NCBI RefSeq assembly: GCF_019599265.1
Contig: NZ_JAHZTC010000017.1
Coordinates: forward strand, 1 to 64,000
Direction of reading: 5' to 3'
DNA from: Pontibacter sp. HSC-14F20
GTDB taxonomy: Bacteria; Bacteroidota; Bacteroidia; Cytophagales; Hymenobacteraceae
DNA: 64,000 nucleotides
A program made the translations under genes and the position numbers. This document shows positions 53,701-61,996 of this stretch, piece by piece; within the stretch, counting starts at the first letter, position 1, and each line of letters begins with the position of its first letter. The notes beneath the pieces were generated by a model that saw only the letters and a program-made list of their open reading frames with translations, did no database searches and was not told the origin of the DNA.

Positions 53701-54423
53701 TTATTCGTCGATGGGTTCAGAGTCTACCGGCTTTATGGCCAGTAGGTTAGCATCAAAAGTAGCCATACCCAACATGATAGAGTTGAGCAGACGCGATGCC
53801 TTTACCTCGTAGTAATTGTTCTGAAAAAAAGGGTTCTCCTGGTAGGGATCCGCCACTACAATCTGCTTCTGGTCGTCTGCAAAGCCACACAGCACTACAA
53901 AGTGCCCCATGGGGTAGCCGCGCACATCGTCGTAAAGAGAGTTGCCTTCCTCATCGCTGAACTCCCGGGCGCTCTGGTACAGGTACGTGGCGCTTAGCCC
54001 GGTGAGCAGCGGAATGCCCTTTTCAAAGTACTCCCGTAGCAGGCCTTTGGTCAGGTCGGTGCAGCGTAACTCCCCGCCCCTTTGCAGAAAATCGATGTAG
54101 GCCAGGGTAGCCCGCTTGAATTTATTGCCTTTTTTAAAGGCTAGCTGTTCCTCCAGTTTTACGATAATTTCCTCGTTGCTGAGCTGAAACCAGGTCGGAT
54201 CGAAAATGTGCAGGTTGTAGGTATAGATACGGGCTTTATAACCTCTTTTAAGCGCATGGCAGGCCAGTAATACCTCCAAAGTACCGCCTTCATCCAGGTA
54301 TGGTACTTCTTTGATAACCTCACTTAGGGAGATAGGATCTTTGAAATAACGGTATACGGCATGCAGACTGGTAGGTCCGCAAGTGGAATCATCGGGTTGC
54401 GTATGGATCTTGATCGGAATCAC
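53701..54423 (-). CDS. Papain-like C39-type cysteine peptidase heading the amidoligase operon
   Basis: A 240-residue cytoplasmic protein with no signal peptide. Catalytic Cys15 lies in DDSTCGPTSLHAVYRYF, His in YPMGHFVVLCGF, and the third residue in IVVADPYQENPFF. This matches C39-like/'peptidase C39 family' or transglutaminase-like folds. Start is GTG at 54423. It is the first gene of the four-gene minus-strand operon. In such operons it could cleave or transfer the peptide bonds made by the two ligases, which is inference. Confidence 0.8.
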   Translation of the reverse strand: MIPIKIHTQPDDSTCGPTSLHAVYRYFKDPISLSEVIKEVPYLDEGGTLEVLLACHALKRGYKARIYTYNLHIFDPTWFQLSNEEIIVKLEEQLAFKKGNKFKRATLAYIDFLQRGGELRCTDLTKGLLREYFEKGIPLLTGLSATYLYQSAREFSDEEGNSLYDDVRGYPMGHFVVLCGFADDQKQIVVADPYQENPFFQNNYYEVKASRLLNSIMLGMATFDANLLAIKPVDSEPIDE

Positions 54424-54467
54424 AGGCAGCTTTTTTGTGTTGCACTAAATAACAGTGTGCCTGTTAT
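54422..54467 (-). promoter_or_regulatory. Overlapping dyads at the start of the peptidase/amidoligase operon
   Basis: ATAACAG (54449-54455) and CTGTTAT (54461-54467) form a perfect 7-bp dyad with a 5-bp spacer. In addition ACAGGCA (54422-54428) can pair with TGCCTGT (54458-54464), which would place the GTG start codon next to or inside a stem in the mRNA. Either an operator or translational control is possible. Confidence 0.4.
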
Positions 54468-54620
54468 ACGCGGACGATGAAAGAAGTTATCTGTATTTTA
54501 GTTAGAAGAAGTAACAATTTGCCGCAGGTATAGCACCATTTTTGTGTTCAGGAATTGCGGTTTTTATTGGGTAATACAAGCCGAAAACGTATATTGTCTT
54601 TAACTTAAATCTTGTTTATT

Positions 54621-55307
54621 ATGAACTGGGCCTATCGGATTACAAAACGTGATAAAGTGGCATTTGCGCTGGGTTCAGTGTTTGCTATCATTATTCTGGC
54701 GAACTGGTTTGCCAGCTACAGCATTGGGCGGGTAAGTAATCAGTTCAGCGAAGTGTACCACGACCGGTTAGTGCCTTCCCTGGTTATTTCGGATGTGATG
54801 GAACGCTACTATCAGAATCGCCTGACGTTGGAAGATCATATTCTTTCAACCTCAGCGGCAGAGCACGACAGTTTAAACCAGCTTGTGGTGGCAAATACAG
54901 AAGCGATTGAAGCACTGGTTCTACAATTCGAGAAAACATACCTGATCGAGCGCGAAAGTGCCGGTCTGGCTACCTATAAGAAAGAGTTTGGAAAGCTCGT
55001 AACAGTGCAGGACCGCATCCTGGAATTGAGTAGCAATGGTGAAAAAGCAGAAGCGGAGAACCTATACCGTACAGAGGGGCATCAGGCTTTCCTGCACTTA
55101 CTGGAGCCGCTGCATGAGCTGATTAAACTGCAGGGGGAAGTGGGACAGGAATTGTACCAGTCAGCTGACAGACAGGTGAAAACATTGAAAATACTCTCAT
55201 ACCTGGTGATTGGCATGTCGGTATTTATAGGTTTGTTGGTGGTCACACTTCTGCAAGCCACCCGAAAACTGAATAACATCAAGCCTCAGAATTATCATCT
55301 GAACTAA
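54621..55307 (+). CDS. Membrane sensor-like protein with MCP four-helix-bundle domain
   Basis: A 228-residue protein with two helices in the membrane: about residues 16-35 (VFAIIILANWFASYSIG region) and 195-215 (YLVIGMSVFIGLLVVTLLQ). Between them is a ~150-residue helical ligand-binding bundle of the 4HB_MCP type (QFSEVYHDRLVPSLVISDVM). It ends right after the second helix and lacks HAMP, kinase or methyl-accepting parts, so it is a stand-alone sensor-like module. Start is the ATG at 54621. It is divergent from the amidoligase operon; a link is possible but unproven. Confidence 0.72.
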   Translation: MNWAYRITKRDKVAFALGSVFAIIILANWFASYSIGRVSNQFSEVYHDRLVPSLVISDVMERYYQNRLTLEDHILSTSAAEHDSLNQLVVANTEAIEALVLQFEKTYLIERESAGLATYKKEFGKLVTVQDRILELSSNGEKAEAENLYRTEGHQAFLHLLEPLHELIKLQGEVGQELYQSADRQVKTLKILSYLVIGMSVFIGLLVVTLLQATRKLNNIKPQNYHLN

Positions 55308-55362
55308 GGTATAGTAGGGAAATAAAAATCCTGAAGGAATAGCTTGCTTAGTAATACTTTGT

Positions 55363-55403
55363 CAGGAGCCTTGTACTCTAAAAAGTACAAGGCTCCTGAT
55401 TTA
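55363..55403. terminator. Bidirectional terminator between the sensor-like gene and argH
   Basis: A 15-bp perfect stem (55363-55377 with 55384-55398) with loop CTAAAA, followed by ATTTATTT. It lies between convergent genes, 3 bp from the argH stop. Confidence 0.95.
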
Positions 55404-56732
55404 TTTAACCAACTCCTGCAGGGCCGTATCAGCTTTCTCGAAATTGAATCCAGCAATTGCCTGATTCATTAAGGTGGCGATTTCCGGGTTGCACAAATTG
55501 CCGATGCTGCCTTCATGGGTATGGGTAACGGTCTCCGGAACAGTGAAGGTGCCTGCTTCAATTTTTTCGCCTATTGCTTTGTAAGCATCCCGAAAAGGCA
55601 ATCCGGCCAGTACTTCGGCATTAACGGCATCTACGCTGAACGCATACTTATATTTTTCTTCGTCCATGATCTGATCGCGCACCTGCAGTTGCGGCAACAT
55701 AAAGGTCATCATCTGCAGACAATCTTTCAGTTCAGTTATAGCCGGGAAAAGCGATTCTTTCAGCAGCTGCAACTCGCGGTGGTAGCCAGAAGGTAAGTTG
55801 ACAAGCAGCATCGAGATTTCGGTAGGAAGTGCCTGCATTTTATTGCATTTACCGCGCATGATCTCAAACACATCCGGGTTCTTCTTGTGCGGCATGATGC
55901 TCGAACCCGTAGTCAGGTTATCCGGCAGACTTACGAAGGCAAAATTCTGACTCATGTACAGGCAAAGGTCCATGGACATACGTGCCAGCGTGGCCGCTAC
56001 CGACGCCATGGCTGTGCTCACCAGCCGTTCGGTTTTACCACGCCCCATCTGCGCATACACCACGTTATAGTTCATGGTGCCAAAGCCGAGCAAATCCGTT
56101 GTCAGCTGGCGGTTGAGCGGAAAGGAAGAGCCGTATCCTGCTGCTGAGCCCAGTGGATTTTTGTCCGTAATTTTATAAGCCGCCTGCAGCAGCAATACGT
56201 CATCAACCAGACTTTCGGCGTAGGCACCGAACCACAGGCCGAAAGAAGAAGGCATGGCCACCTGCAGGTGGGTATAGCCGGGCAGTAGCTTGTCCTTGTG
56301 GCGCTCGCTCTGCTCCTGCATCACATCAAACAAAACTTTTACATCCTGTACCAGTTGCTGCAGTTCGTAGCGCAGGTATAGCTTCAGATCCACCAGCACC
56401 TGGTCGTTTCGTGAGCGACCACTGTGAATTTTCTTACCAGCCTCACCCAACTTGCGCGTCAGCTCCAACTCTACCTGGGAGTGGATGTCCTCCACGCCTG
56501 ACTCAATCTCAAAATTACCGGCCATAATACGATGGTAAATGGCTTTCATCTCCTGCTGTAAAGCGTTCAGATCATCCTTCTCCAGCAAACCCACCTGCTC
56601 CAGCATACGTGTGTGCGCCAGAGAGCCCAATACATCGAAAGCAGCCAACTGCATATCAAATTCCGGATCGCGACCCACCGTAAATTGCTCGATTTCCTTT
56701 TTAACGTTGGTGTTCTTTTGCCAGAGTTTCAT
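55401..56732 (-). CDS. argH: Argininosuccinate lyase
   Basis: Last enzyme of arginine synthesis: argininosuccinate to arginine plus fumarate. The fumarase-superfamily signature GSSIMPHKKNPDVFE with the catalytic Ser is present, as are SGVEDIHSQVELELTRKLGE, SGRSRNDQVLVDLKLYLR and GYTHLQVAMPSSFG. Length 443 aa is normal. It is the last gene of the arg operon, 139 bp after argE. That gap holds an 8-nt-period tract. Confidence 0.95.
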   Translation of the reverse strand: MKLWQKNTNVKKEIEQFTVGRDPEFDMQLAAFDVLGSLAHTRMLEQVGLLEKDDLNALQQEMKAIYHRIMAGNFEIESGVEDIHSQVELELTRKLGEAGKKIHSGRSRNDQVLVDLKLYLRYELQQLVQDVKVLFDVMQEQSERHKDKLLPGYTHLQVAMPSSFGLWFGAYAESLVDDVLLLQAAYKITDKNPLGSAAGYGSSFPLNRQLTTDLLGFGTMNYNVVYAQMGRGKTERLVSTAMASVAATLARMSMDLCLYMSQNFAFVSLPDNLTTGSSIMPHKKNPDVFEIMRGKCNKMQALPTEISMLLVNLPSGYHRELQLLKESLFPAITELKDCLQMMTFMLPQLQVRDQIMDEEKYKYAFSVDAVNAEVLAGLPFRDAYKAIGEKIEAGTFTVPETVTHTHEGSIGNLCNPEIATLMNQAIAGFNFEKADTALQELVK

Positions 56733-56742
56733 GTTTTGATTT

Positions 56743-56760
56743 ATTGAGTGAATGAGTGAT
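56743..56760 (+). repeat. Short 8-nt-period tract between argE and argH (copy 5)
   Basis: ATTGAGTG then AATGAGTG in register, with a third decayed unit. It is the same AATGAGTG type as in the argF'–argB gap. Confidence 0.55.
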
Positions 56761-56871
56761 TTTACTTTCTGTCATTTCAAAAACTGGAGAGAAATCTGAA
56801 TCCAGTTATTACAGCCAGATTGCTCATTGCATCCGAAATGACAGGTAGCGGATTCGATTCCCGCCCTGGTT

Positions 56872-57936
56872 CTACTTTACTACCCTTTCGAGGATATCAA
56901 TATAAAGCGCTATACTTTGTTCTATCTCGTGCAGGTAAATAAATTCGTCTGCCATGTGCGAACGGGCCGAGTCACCGGGTCCGAGTTTGAGCGAAGGTAT
57001 GGAGAGCAGTGCTTGGTCGGATGTGGTCGGAGAGCCATAGGTGTTACGGCCAAGTGCTATACCTGCTTTTACCAGGGGATGCTGTAAAGATATAGAGGAT
57101 GGCTTGAGTCGCATGGAACGTGGCGAAACTTCTGATTTTACGTTTTGACGGATCACTTCTAATACTTCGTCCATGGAGTAGGCATCGGTCAGGCGCACGT
57201 CTACTGTAAAGTGACATTGATCGGGCACTACGTTGTGCTGCGTGCCTGCCTGCACCATGGTCACTGACATCTTCACCGGGCCCAGATGGTCGGAAACTTC
57301 CGGGAAACGGAAATTCTGGAACCACATGATATCCGGCAGTGCCTCATAAATCGCATTCAACCCTTCTTCGCGGGCCGCATGCCCGGAACGGCCTTTAGCA
57401 ACACAATCCAGTACCAGCAAGCCTTTTTCGGCCACGGCTAGTTGCATGAGCGTTGGTTCACCCACAATGGCTGCCTCCAACTCGCCTAGTCCAGGCAGGA
57501 TCAGTTCCAATCCGTCTTTACCTGAAATTTCTTCCTCTGCCGTAGCCGCAAAAACCAGATTATACTTAAGTCCGGACTGCTCATAAAAGTAGAGGAATGT
57601 TGCGAGCAGCGACACCAGGCAACCACCTGCATCATTGCTTCCCAGTCCATAGAGTTTATCGTCTGCTACGGTAGCGGCAAAGGGGTCGCGGGTATAGCCG
57701 GTATTGGGCTTTACGGTATCATGGTGCGAGTTGAGCAACAGCGTTGGCAGCAACGGGTCAAAGTGCCTGTTAAACGCCCAAACATTGTTCAGTTTGCGCT
57801 CTATCTTCACCCCTTTACGCTCCAGAAAACCAGCCAACAAATCAGCTGTCTTTTTTTCCTGTTTGCTAAAGGAAGGTATAGCGATGAGTTGCTGTAGCAG
57901 ATCAAGTGCCTCCAGGTATAAGTTTTCCTTATGCAT
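56872..57936 (-). CDS. argE: M20-family N-acetyl-citrulline/ornithine deacetylase
   Basis: A 354-residue zinc deacylase. Metal and catalytic motifs: LLNSHHDTVKPN (His and Asp), GLGSNDAGGCLVSLL (bridging Asp), FAATAEEEISGKDGLE (catalytic Glu pair) and AIVGEPTLMQL. Because the operon's carbamoyltransferase is the N-acylornithine type, this enzyme most likely removes the acyl group from N-acylcitrulline, not from N-acetylornithine. It overlaps argB by 8 bp (ATGCATAA). Confidence 0.88.
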   Translation of the reverse strand: MHKENLYLEALDLLQQLIAIPSFSKQEKKTADLLAGFLERKGVKIERKLNNVWAFNRHFDPLLPTLLLNSHHDTVKPNTGYTRDPFAATVADDKLYGLGSNDAGGCLVSLLATFLYFYEQSGLKYNLVFAATAEEEISGKDGLELILPGLGELEAAIVGEPTLMQLAVAEKGLLVLDCVAKGRSGHAAREEGLNAIYEALPDIMWFQNFRFPEVSDHLGPVKMSVTMVQAGTQHNVVPDQCHFTVDVRLTDAYSMDEVLEVIRQNVKSEVSPRSMRLKPSSISLQHPLVKAGIALGRNTYGSPTTSDQALLSIPSLKLGPGDSARSHMADEFIYLHEIEQSIALYIDILERVVK

Positions 57937-58726
57937 GGCTGAGCGTGATGGTAGTGCCTGAAAATTGACCGGAATCTGCCAGAGAAGGCAACCCCTCCGC
58001 TTCCCCGATCAGCACGGCGCTCACGCCCTGCCGAAGTGCCGCAAATGCATTGTCCAGTTTGGGGATCATCCCGTCTTTTACGACTCCGTCTGCTTTCAGG
58101 GCGCTATACCTGTGCTGATCAATATGCGGGATAACAGCAGCAGCATCTTCTGCATCAGACAGCACGCCCTTCTTCTCGAAACAATAAACCAGCTGCACCT
58201 GATAATATGGTGCCAGTGCGGTCGCTAATACCGAGGCAATGGTGTCGGCGTTGGTGTTGAGCAGGTTGCCATTTCCATCATGGGTGAGCGGAGCAAAAAC
58301 GGGGGTAAGTCCGGCAGCCAGCAGCGCCCGTATGGCGGTGGCATTAATGGTTTCGGGACCAGCAATATCACCGGCATAGCCATAGTCGACTGTTGTGACC
58401 GGGCGTTTGGTGGCAGGTATAGCATTTGCATCAGCGCCAGTCATCCCGATGGCATTGCAACCGAGCGCCTGTAGCTGTGCCACCACATTTTTGTTGATGA
58501 GTCCGGCGTATACCATCGTCACAAGGCGCAGTGTTTCAGCGTCAGTCAGGCGGCGACCTTCTACATAAGCTGGCTGTATACCTAACTGCAGACCAATAGT
58601 AGAAGCGATTTTGCCGCCGCCATGCACCAGCAGTTTCGGAACAGGCAGATGCGCAAAATCTTTTAAAAACCGCTGCAGGCGTTCCGGGTTGTCTAAAATG
58701 TTGCCGCCTATTTTAACGATGTACAT
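57929..58726 (-). CDS. argB: Acetylglutamate kinase
   Basis: Phosphorylates N-acetyl- (or N-succinyl-) glutamate. The amino-acid-kinase fold is clear: YIVKIGGNILDNPERLQ, KLLVHGGGKIASTIG, GNLLNTNADTIASVLATALA. Length 265 aa fits the short Bacteroidota form. I start at 58726 (MYIVKIGG); the longer frame would read through the 8-nt-period tract and overlap argF'. Acyl-group specificity is unresolved. Confidence 0.92.
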   Translation of the reverse strand: MYIVKIGGNILDNPERLQRFLKDFAHLPVPKLLVHGGGKIASTIGLQLGIQPAYVEGRRLTDAETLRLVTMVYAGLINKNVVAQLQALGCNAIGMTGADANAIPATKRPVTTVDYGYAGDIAGPETINATAIRALLAAGLTPVFAPLTHDGNGNLLNTNADTIASVLATALAPYYQVQLVYCFEKKGVLSDAEDAAAVIPHIDQHRYSALKADGVVKDGMIPKLDNAFAALRQGVSAVLIGEAEGLPSLADSGQFSGTTITLSHA

Positions 58727-58733
58727 GTTATTT

Positions 58734-58773
58734 AATGAGTGCATGAGTGCGTTAGTGAATGAGCAATTCAATT
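58734..58773 (+). repeat. 8-nt-period tract between argF' and argB (copy 6)
   Basis: Octamers AATGAGTG, CATGAGTG, CGTTAGTG, AATGAGCA, ATTCAATT in register. They fill the whole 41-bp gap between the two coding regions. Confidence 0.75.
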
Positions 58774-59718
58774 ATTCTCTAACATCCGCTTCAACACGGC
58801 CTGCGCAGCATACAGCCGATTATTCGCTTGTTCGATCACCAGTGAGTTTGGCCCGTCCAGCACCTCATGGCTTAGTTCCAGACCGCGGCGAACCGGGAGG
58901 CAGTGCATTACTTTGGCGTTGTTGGTCAGGGCCAATTTTTCGTTGGTGATCATCCAACCCTCACCATCTGTCAGCACTTTGCCGTATTGCTCGTAGCTCG
59001 ACCAGTTCTTTACATACACAAAGTCAGCATTCTGCAAAGCCTCATCCTGGTTGTGCAGTACCTGTGCACCTTTCGTGATCTCCTCTGCCAGGTCGTAACC
59101 TTCCGGATTGGTGATAATAAGTTCCACATCCGCCTGCTGCATCCACTCAGCAAATGAATTGGCCACACAATGCGGAATGGGTTTGATATGCGGTGCCCAG
59201 CTTAACACAACTTTTGGTCGCTTACCTGCAGCAGCCTGTTCTTTGATCGTGACAAGGTCGGCCAGGCTCTGCAATGGATGACGTGTTGCTGATTCCAGGC
59301 TCACCACCGGCACACCTGCCAGCTGAATAAATTTGTTCAGTAGGTCTTCGCTGTAGTCCTCCTCCTTATCCTGTAATTTCGGGAAAGAGCGGATACCGAT
59401 GATGTCGCAGTACTGGCCCATTACGGCAGCAGCTTCACGGATGTGCTCCACTGTGGTGCCGTCCATGATCACGCCATCGCGGGTTTCCAGCGCCCAGCCT
59501 TCTTTGTCGAGGTTCATCACCATCACGTTCATACCCAGGTTCATACCTGCTTTTTGTGTGCTCAGGCGGGTACGCAAGCTCGGATTCATGAAGATCAGGC
59601 CAAGGGTTTTATCCTGCCCGAGCGATTTATGCGCGTAAGGGTTGTTTTTTAGTTCGAGTGCTTCGTTCACCAGAGCGGCTACGTCCTGCACATCGTGTAC
59701 GGAAGTGAATTGCTTCAT
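58768..59718 (-). CDS. argF': N-acyl-L-ornithine carbamoyltransferase (ArgF')
   Basis: A 316-residue transcarbamylase of the Bacteroidota type that acts on N-acetyl- or N-succinyl-ornithine in place of ornithine. The carbamoyl-phosphate motif SLRTRLST (SxRTR) and ATRHPLQSLADL (HPxQ) are present, as is HCLPVRRG. The segment IMDGTTVEHIREAAAVMG, together with MNLGMNVMVMNLDKEGWALE, follows the AOTCase/SOTCase pattern and differs from ordinary ornithine carbamoyltransferase. Its stop is 41 bp before argB and its ATG overlaps argD by 1 bp. Confidence 0.88.
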   Translation of the reverse strand: MKQFTSVHDVQDVAALVNEALELKNNPYAHKSLGQDKTLGLIFMNPSLRTRLSTQKAGMNLGMNVMVMNLDKEGWALETRDGVIMDGTTVEHIREAAAVMGQYCDIIGIRSFPKLQDKEEDYSEDLLNKFIQLAGVPVVSLESATRHPLQSLADLVTIKEQAAAGKRPKVVLSWAPHIKPIPHCVANSFAEWMQQADVELIITNPEGYDLAEEITKGAQVLHNQDEALQNADFVYVKNWSSYEQYGKVLTDGEGWMITNEKLALTNNAKVMHCLPVRRGLELSHEVLDGPNSLVIEQANNRLYAAQAVLKRMLENN

Positions 59719-60866
59719 CAGGCGGTTACTTTTTTGGTAAGAATGGACGAAAATGCTTTCAGAAACTGATCGGCTTCGGTTTTGCTGATGGTCAGGGCAG
59801 GTAGCAGACGAAGCGTGTTTTTGTTGGAGGAACTACCCGTAAAGATGGCGTATTGGTTCAGCAGTTCTTTGCGGATGGCTGCGCAGGGTTCATTCAACTC
59901 TATACCTATCATGAGGCCCTGTCCGCGCACCTCTTGCACACCCGGCATCCCTTCGAGTTTTTCACGCAGATAATGCCCCATAATAGTCGCATTTTCCAGC
60001 AGGTTCTCATGCTCGATCACTTCCAGCACAGCCAGCGAGGCTGCGCAGGCCAGGTAATTACCTCCAAAAGTTGTGCCCAGCATACCATGGCGCGCCTCTA
60101 TTTTCGGATTGATCAGCACACCACCTACCGGGAAGCCGTTGCCCATCCCTTTGGCAACCGTGATCAGATCTGGCTGGATGCCTGCATGTTGATGAGCAAA
60201 GAATTTACCGGAGCGACCATAACCCGACTGCACTTCATCTAAAATAAGCAAAGCACCTACTTTTTTACAGCCTGCTTCCAGTGCTTTCAGGAAATCAACT
60301 GTCGGGATGTTTACCCCTCCTACACCTTGTATACCTTCCACAATCACAGCAGCCAACTCTGCTCCGTGCAGTTGCAGCGACTCTTCAAAAGAGGTTGCGT
60401 CGTTAAACGGCAGGAAAATTATGTTATCGGTCTGGTTGATTGGTGCCACAATGCTCGGGTCATCAGTAGCAGCGACAGCAGCTGACGTGCGGCCGTGGAA
60501 TGAGCTTGTAAAGGAAATGATCTTTTTACGACCAGTCTGGAAAGAAGCCAGTTTCAGCGCGTTCTCGTTGGCCTCGGCACCGGAGTTGCACAGGAAAAAG
60601 TTATAGTCATCGTAACCACTGAGTTTGCCCAACTTTTCGGCCAGTTCCTGCTGCATCGGCATTTGAACCGCATTGGAGTAGAAACCGATGTCGTATAGCT
60701 GGCGCGCGATGCGCTTTACGTAGTGAGGGTGAGAATGACCGATCGAAATAACGGCGTGGCCACCGTAAAGGTCAAGGTATTTGCGGCCTTCCTTGTCCCA
60801 AACAGACAGACCGGCGGCTCTTACAGGTTCGATATCGAAGAGCGGATAAACATCAAAGAGGTTCAT
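59718..60866 (-). CDS. argD: Acetylornithine aminotransferase
   Basis: PLP-dependent class-III aminotransferase making N-acylornithine. Key motifs: GAEANENALKLASFQTGRKK, ISFTSSFHGRTSAAVA, LILDEVQSGYGRSGKFF with the PLP-binding Asp, and ITVAKGMGNGFPVGGVL with the Schiff-base Lys. Length 382 aa is normal. It is followed directly by argF' (1-bp overlap) and separated from argC by 128 bp. Confidence 0.93.
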   Translation of the reverse strand: MNLFDVYPLFDIEPVRAAGLSVWDKEGRKYLDLYGGHAVISIGHSHPHYVKRIARQLYDIGFYSNAVQMPMQQELAEKLGKLSGYDDYNFFLCNSGAEANENALKLASFQTGRKKIISFTSSFHGRTSAAVAATDDPSIVAPINQTDNIIFLPFNDATSFEESLQLHGAELAAVIVEGIQGVGGVNIPTVDFLKALEAGCKKVGALLILDEVQSGYGRSGKFFAHQHAGIQPDLITVAKGMGNGFPVGGVLINPKIEARHGMLGTTFGGNYLACAASLAVLEVIEHENLLENATIMGHYLREKLEGMPGVQEVRGQGLMIGIELNEPCAAIRKELLNQYAIFTGSSSNKNTLRLLPALTISKTEADQFLKAFSSILTKKVTA

Positions 60867-60936
60867 GGCTATGGAATTAGATGTAGGAGGTTAGAAAATA
60901 GATGTAGAACAGTGTTCTTGGGTATTTTAACATGGC

Positions 60937-60992
60937 TAAATGGCTCTATTGTTAAATTGTTGATTGCTGATGGTTATCTGTTTACTGATAAC
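60937..60992 (+). repeat. 8-nt-period tract between argC and argD (copy 7)
   Basis: Octamers TAAATGGC, TCTATTGT, TAAATTGT, TGATTGCT, GATGGTTA, TCTGTTTA, CTGATAAC run in register. The first units match the copy at 18874. Confidence 0.7.
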
Positions 60993-60994
60993 TG

Positions 60995-61996
60995 TTAAAA
61001 CGTCGTTGCTTTTAACTTCAGGCCTGTAGTTTCGTCCAGCCCGAAAACCAGGTTCATGTTCTGTACGGCCTGTCCGGCTGCTCCTTTCAACAGGTTGTCG
61101 ATCAGGCTGGTTATGATGAGCATATTCCCTTGTTTTTGCAGGTATAGCACGCACTTATTGGTGTTCACCACCTGCTTCAGGTCAGGGTTTTGATCAGTTA
61201 CCAGTGTGAAAGGATGTCCTTTGTAATAGTCCTTATAAAGAGCTTGCGCCTCTTCCAGCGTCAAATCCGTTTGCAGGTAGGCCGTAATGAAAATGCCGCG
61301 GGCAAAAGGTCCCCGGTAAGGTATAAAGTGAATGTCCGGCTGACTATCCGCCTGCAAGCTTTTAAGACTTCGCTTGATCTCGCGCAAGTGCTGGTGCTCC
61401 ATCACTTTATAAGTCGAGATGTTCTCGGTGCGCCAGCTGAAATGCGAAGTAGCACTCAGACTTTGGCCGGCTCCGGTAGAGCCCGTTATACCACTCACAT
61501 GTACATCGGCGCTGATCAGTTTTTGCTTGGCCAGCGGCAGCAAAGCCAGCTGTATACCTGTGGCAAAGCAACCCGGATTGGCGATGTGCTGCGCCTGCTG
61601 AATCTGCTCACGCTGTAATTCCGGCAAACCATAGACAAAACTTCTTTCCCCAGTCTCAACCACATCACATGTGGTATTTTCATTCCAGCGGAAATCCTGG
61701 CTCAGGTCGATGATCTTTGTCGCAGCCGGAACTTCATTTTCAGCCAGAAATTTAGCCGCCTCCCCATGGCCGGCACATAGAAAGAGCACATCCACAGCTA
61801 TAGCAGCGTCAGCTGAAAACAGCATTTCTGTTTCGCCCAGCAGATCCGGATGCGTGGCGTACACTGGCTTGCTTGCCTGGCTGCGGCTCTGTACGAAAGC
61901 CAGCTCTACATTCGGGTGAAGCAGCAGTAAACGCAGCAGCTCACCGCCGGCATATCCTGCTCCGCCTACTATACCTGCTTTTATACTTGTTGCCAT
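60995..61996 (-). CDS. argC: N-acetyl-gamma-glutamyl-phosphate reductase
   Basis: NADPH-dependent reductase for the third arginine step. N-terminal Rossmann motif IVGGAGYAGGELLRLLL and catalytic Cys in IANPGCFATGIQLALLPL. VHVSGITGSTGAGQSLSATS is also typical. Length 333 aa. The ATG overlaps the argG stop by one base (TAATG), indicating coupling. Confidence 0.95.
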   Translation of the reverse strand: MATSIKAGIVGGAGYAGGELLRLLLLHPNVELAFVQSRSQASKPVYATHPDLLGETEMLFSADAAIAVDVLFLCAGHGEAAKFLAENEVPAATKIIDLSQDFRWNENTTCDVVETGERSFVYGLPELQREQIQQAQHIANPGCFATGIQLALLPLAKQKLISADVHVSGITGSTGAGQSLSATSHFSWRTENISTYKVMEHQHLREIKRSLKSLQADSQPDIHFIPYRGPFARGIFITAYLQTDLTLEEAQALYKDYYKGHPFTLVTDQNPDLKQVVNTNKCVLYLQKQGNMLIITSLIDNLLKGAAGQAVQNMNLVFGLDETTGLKLKATTF

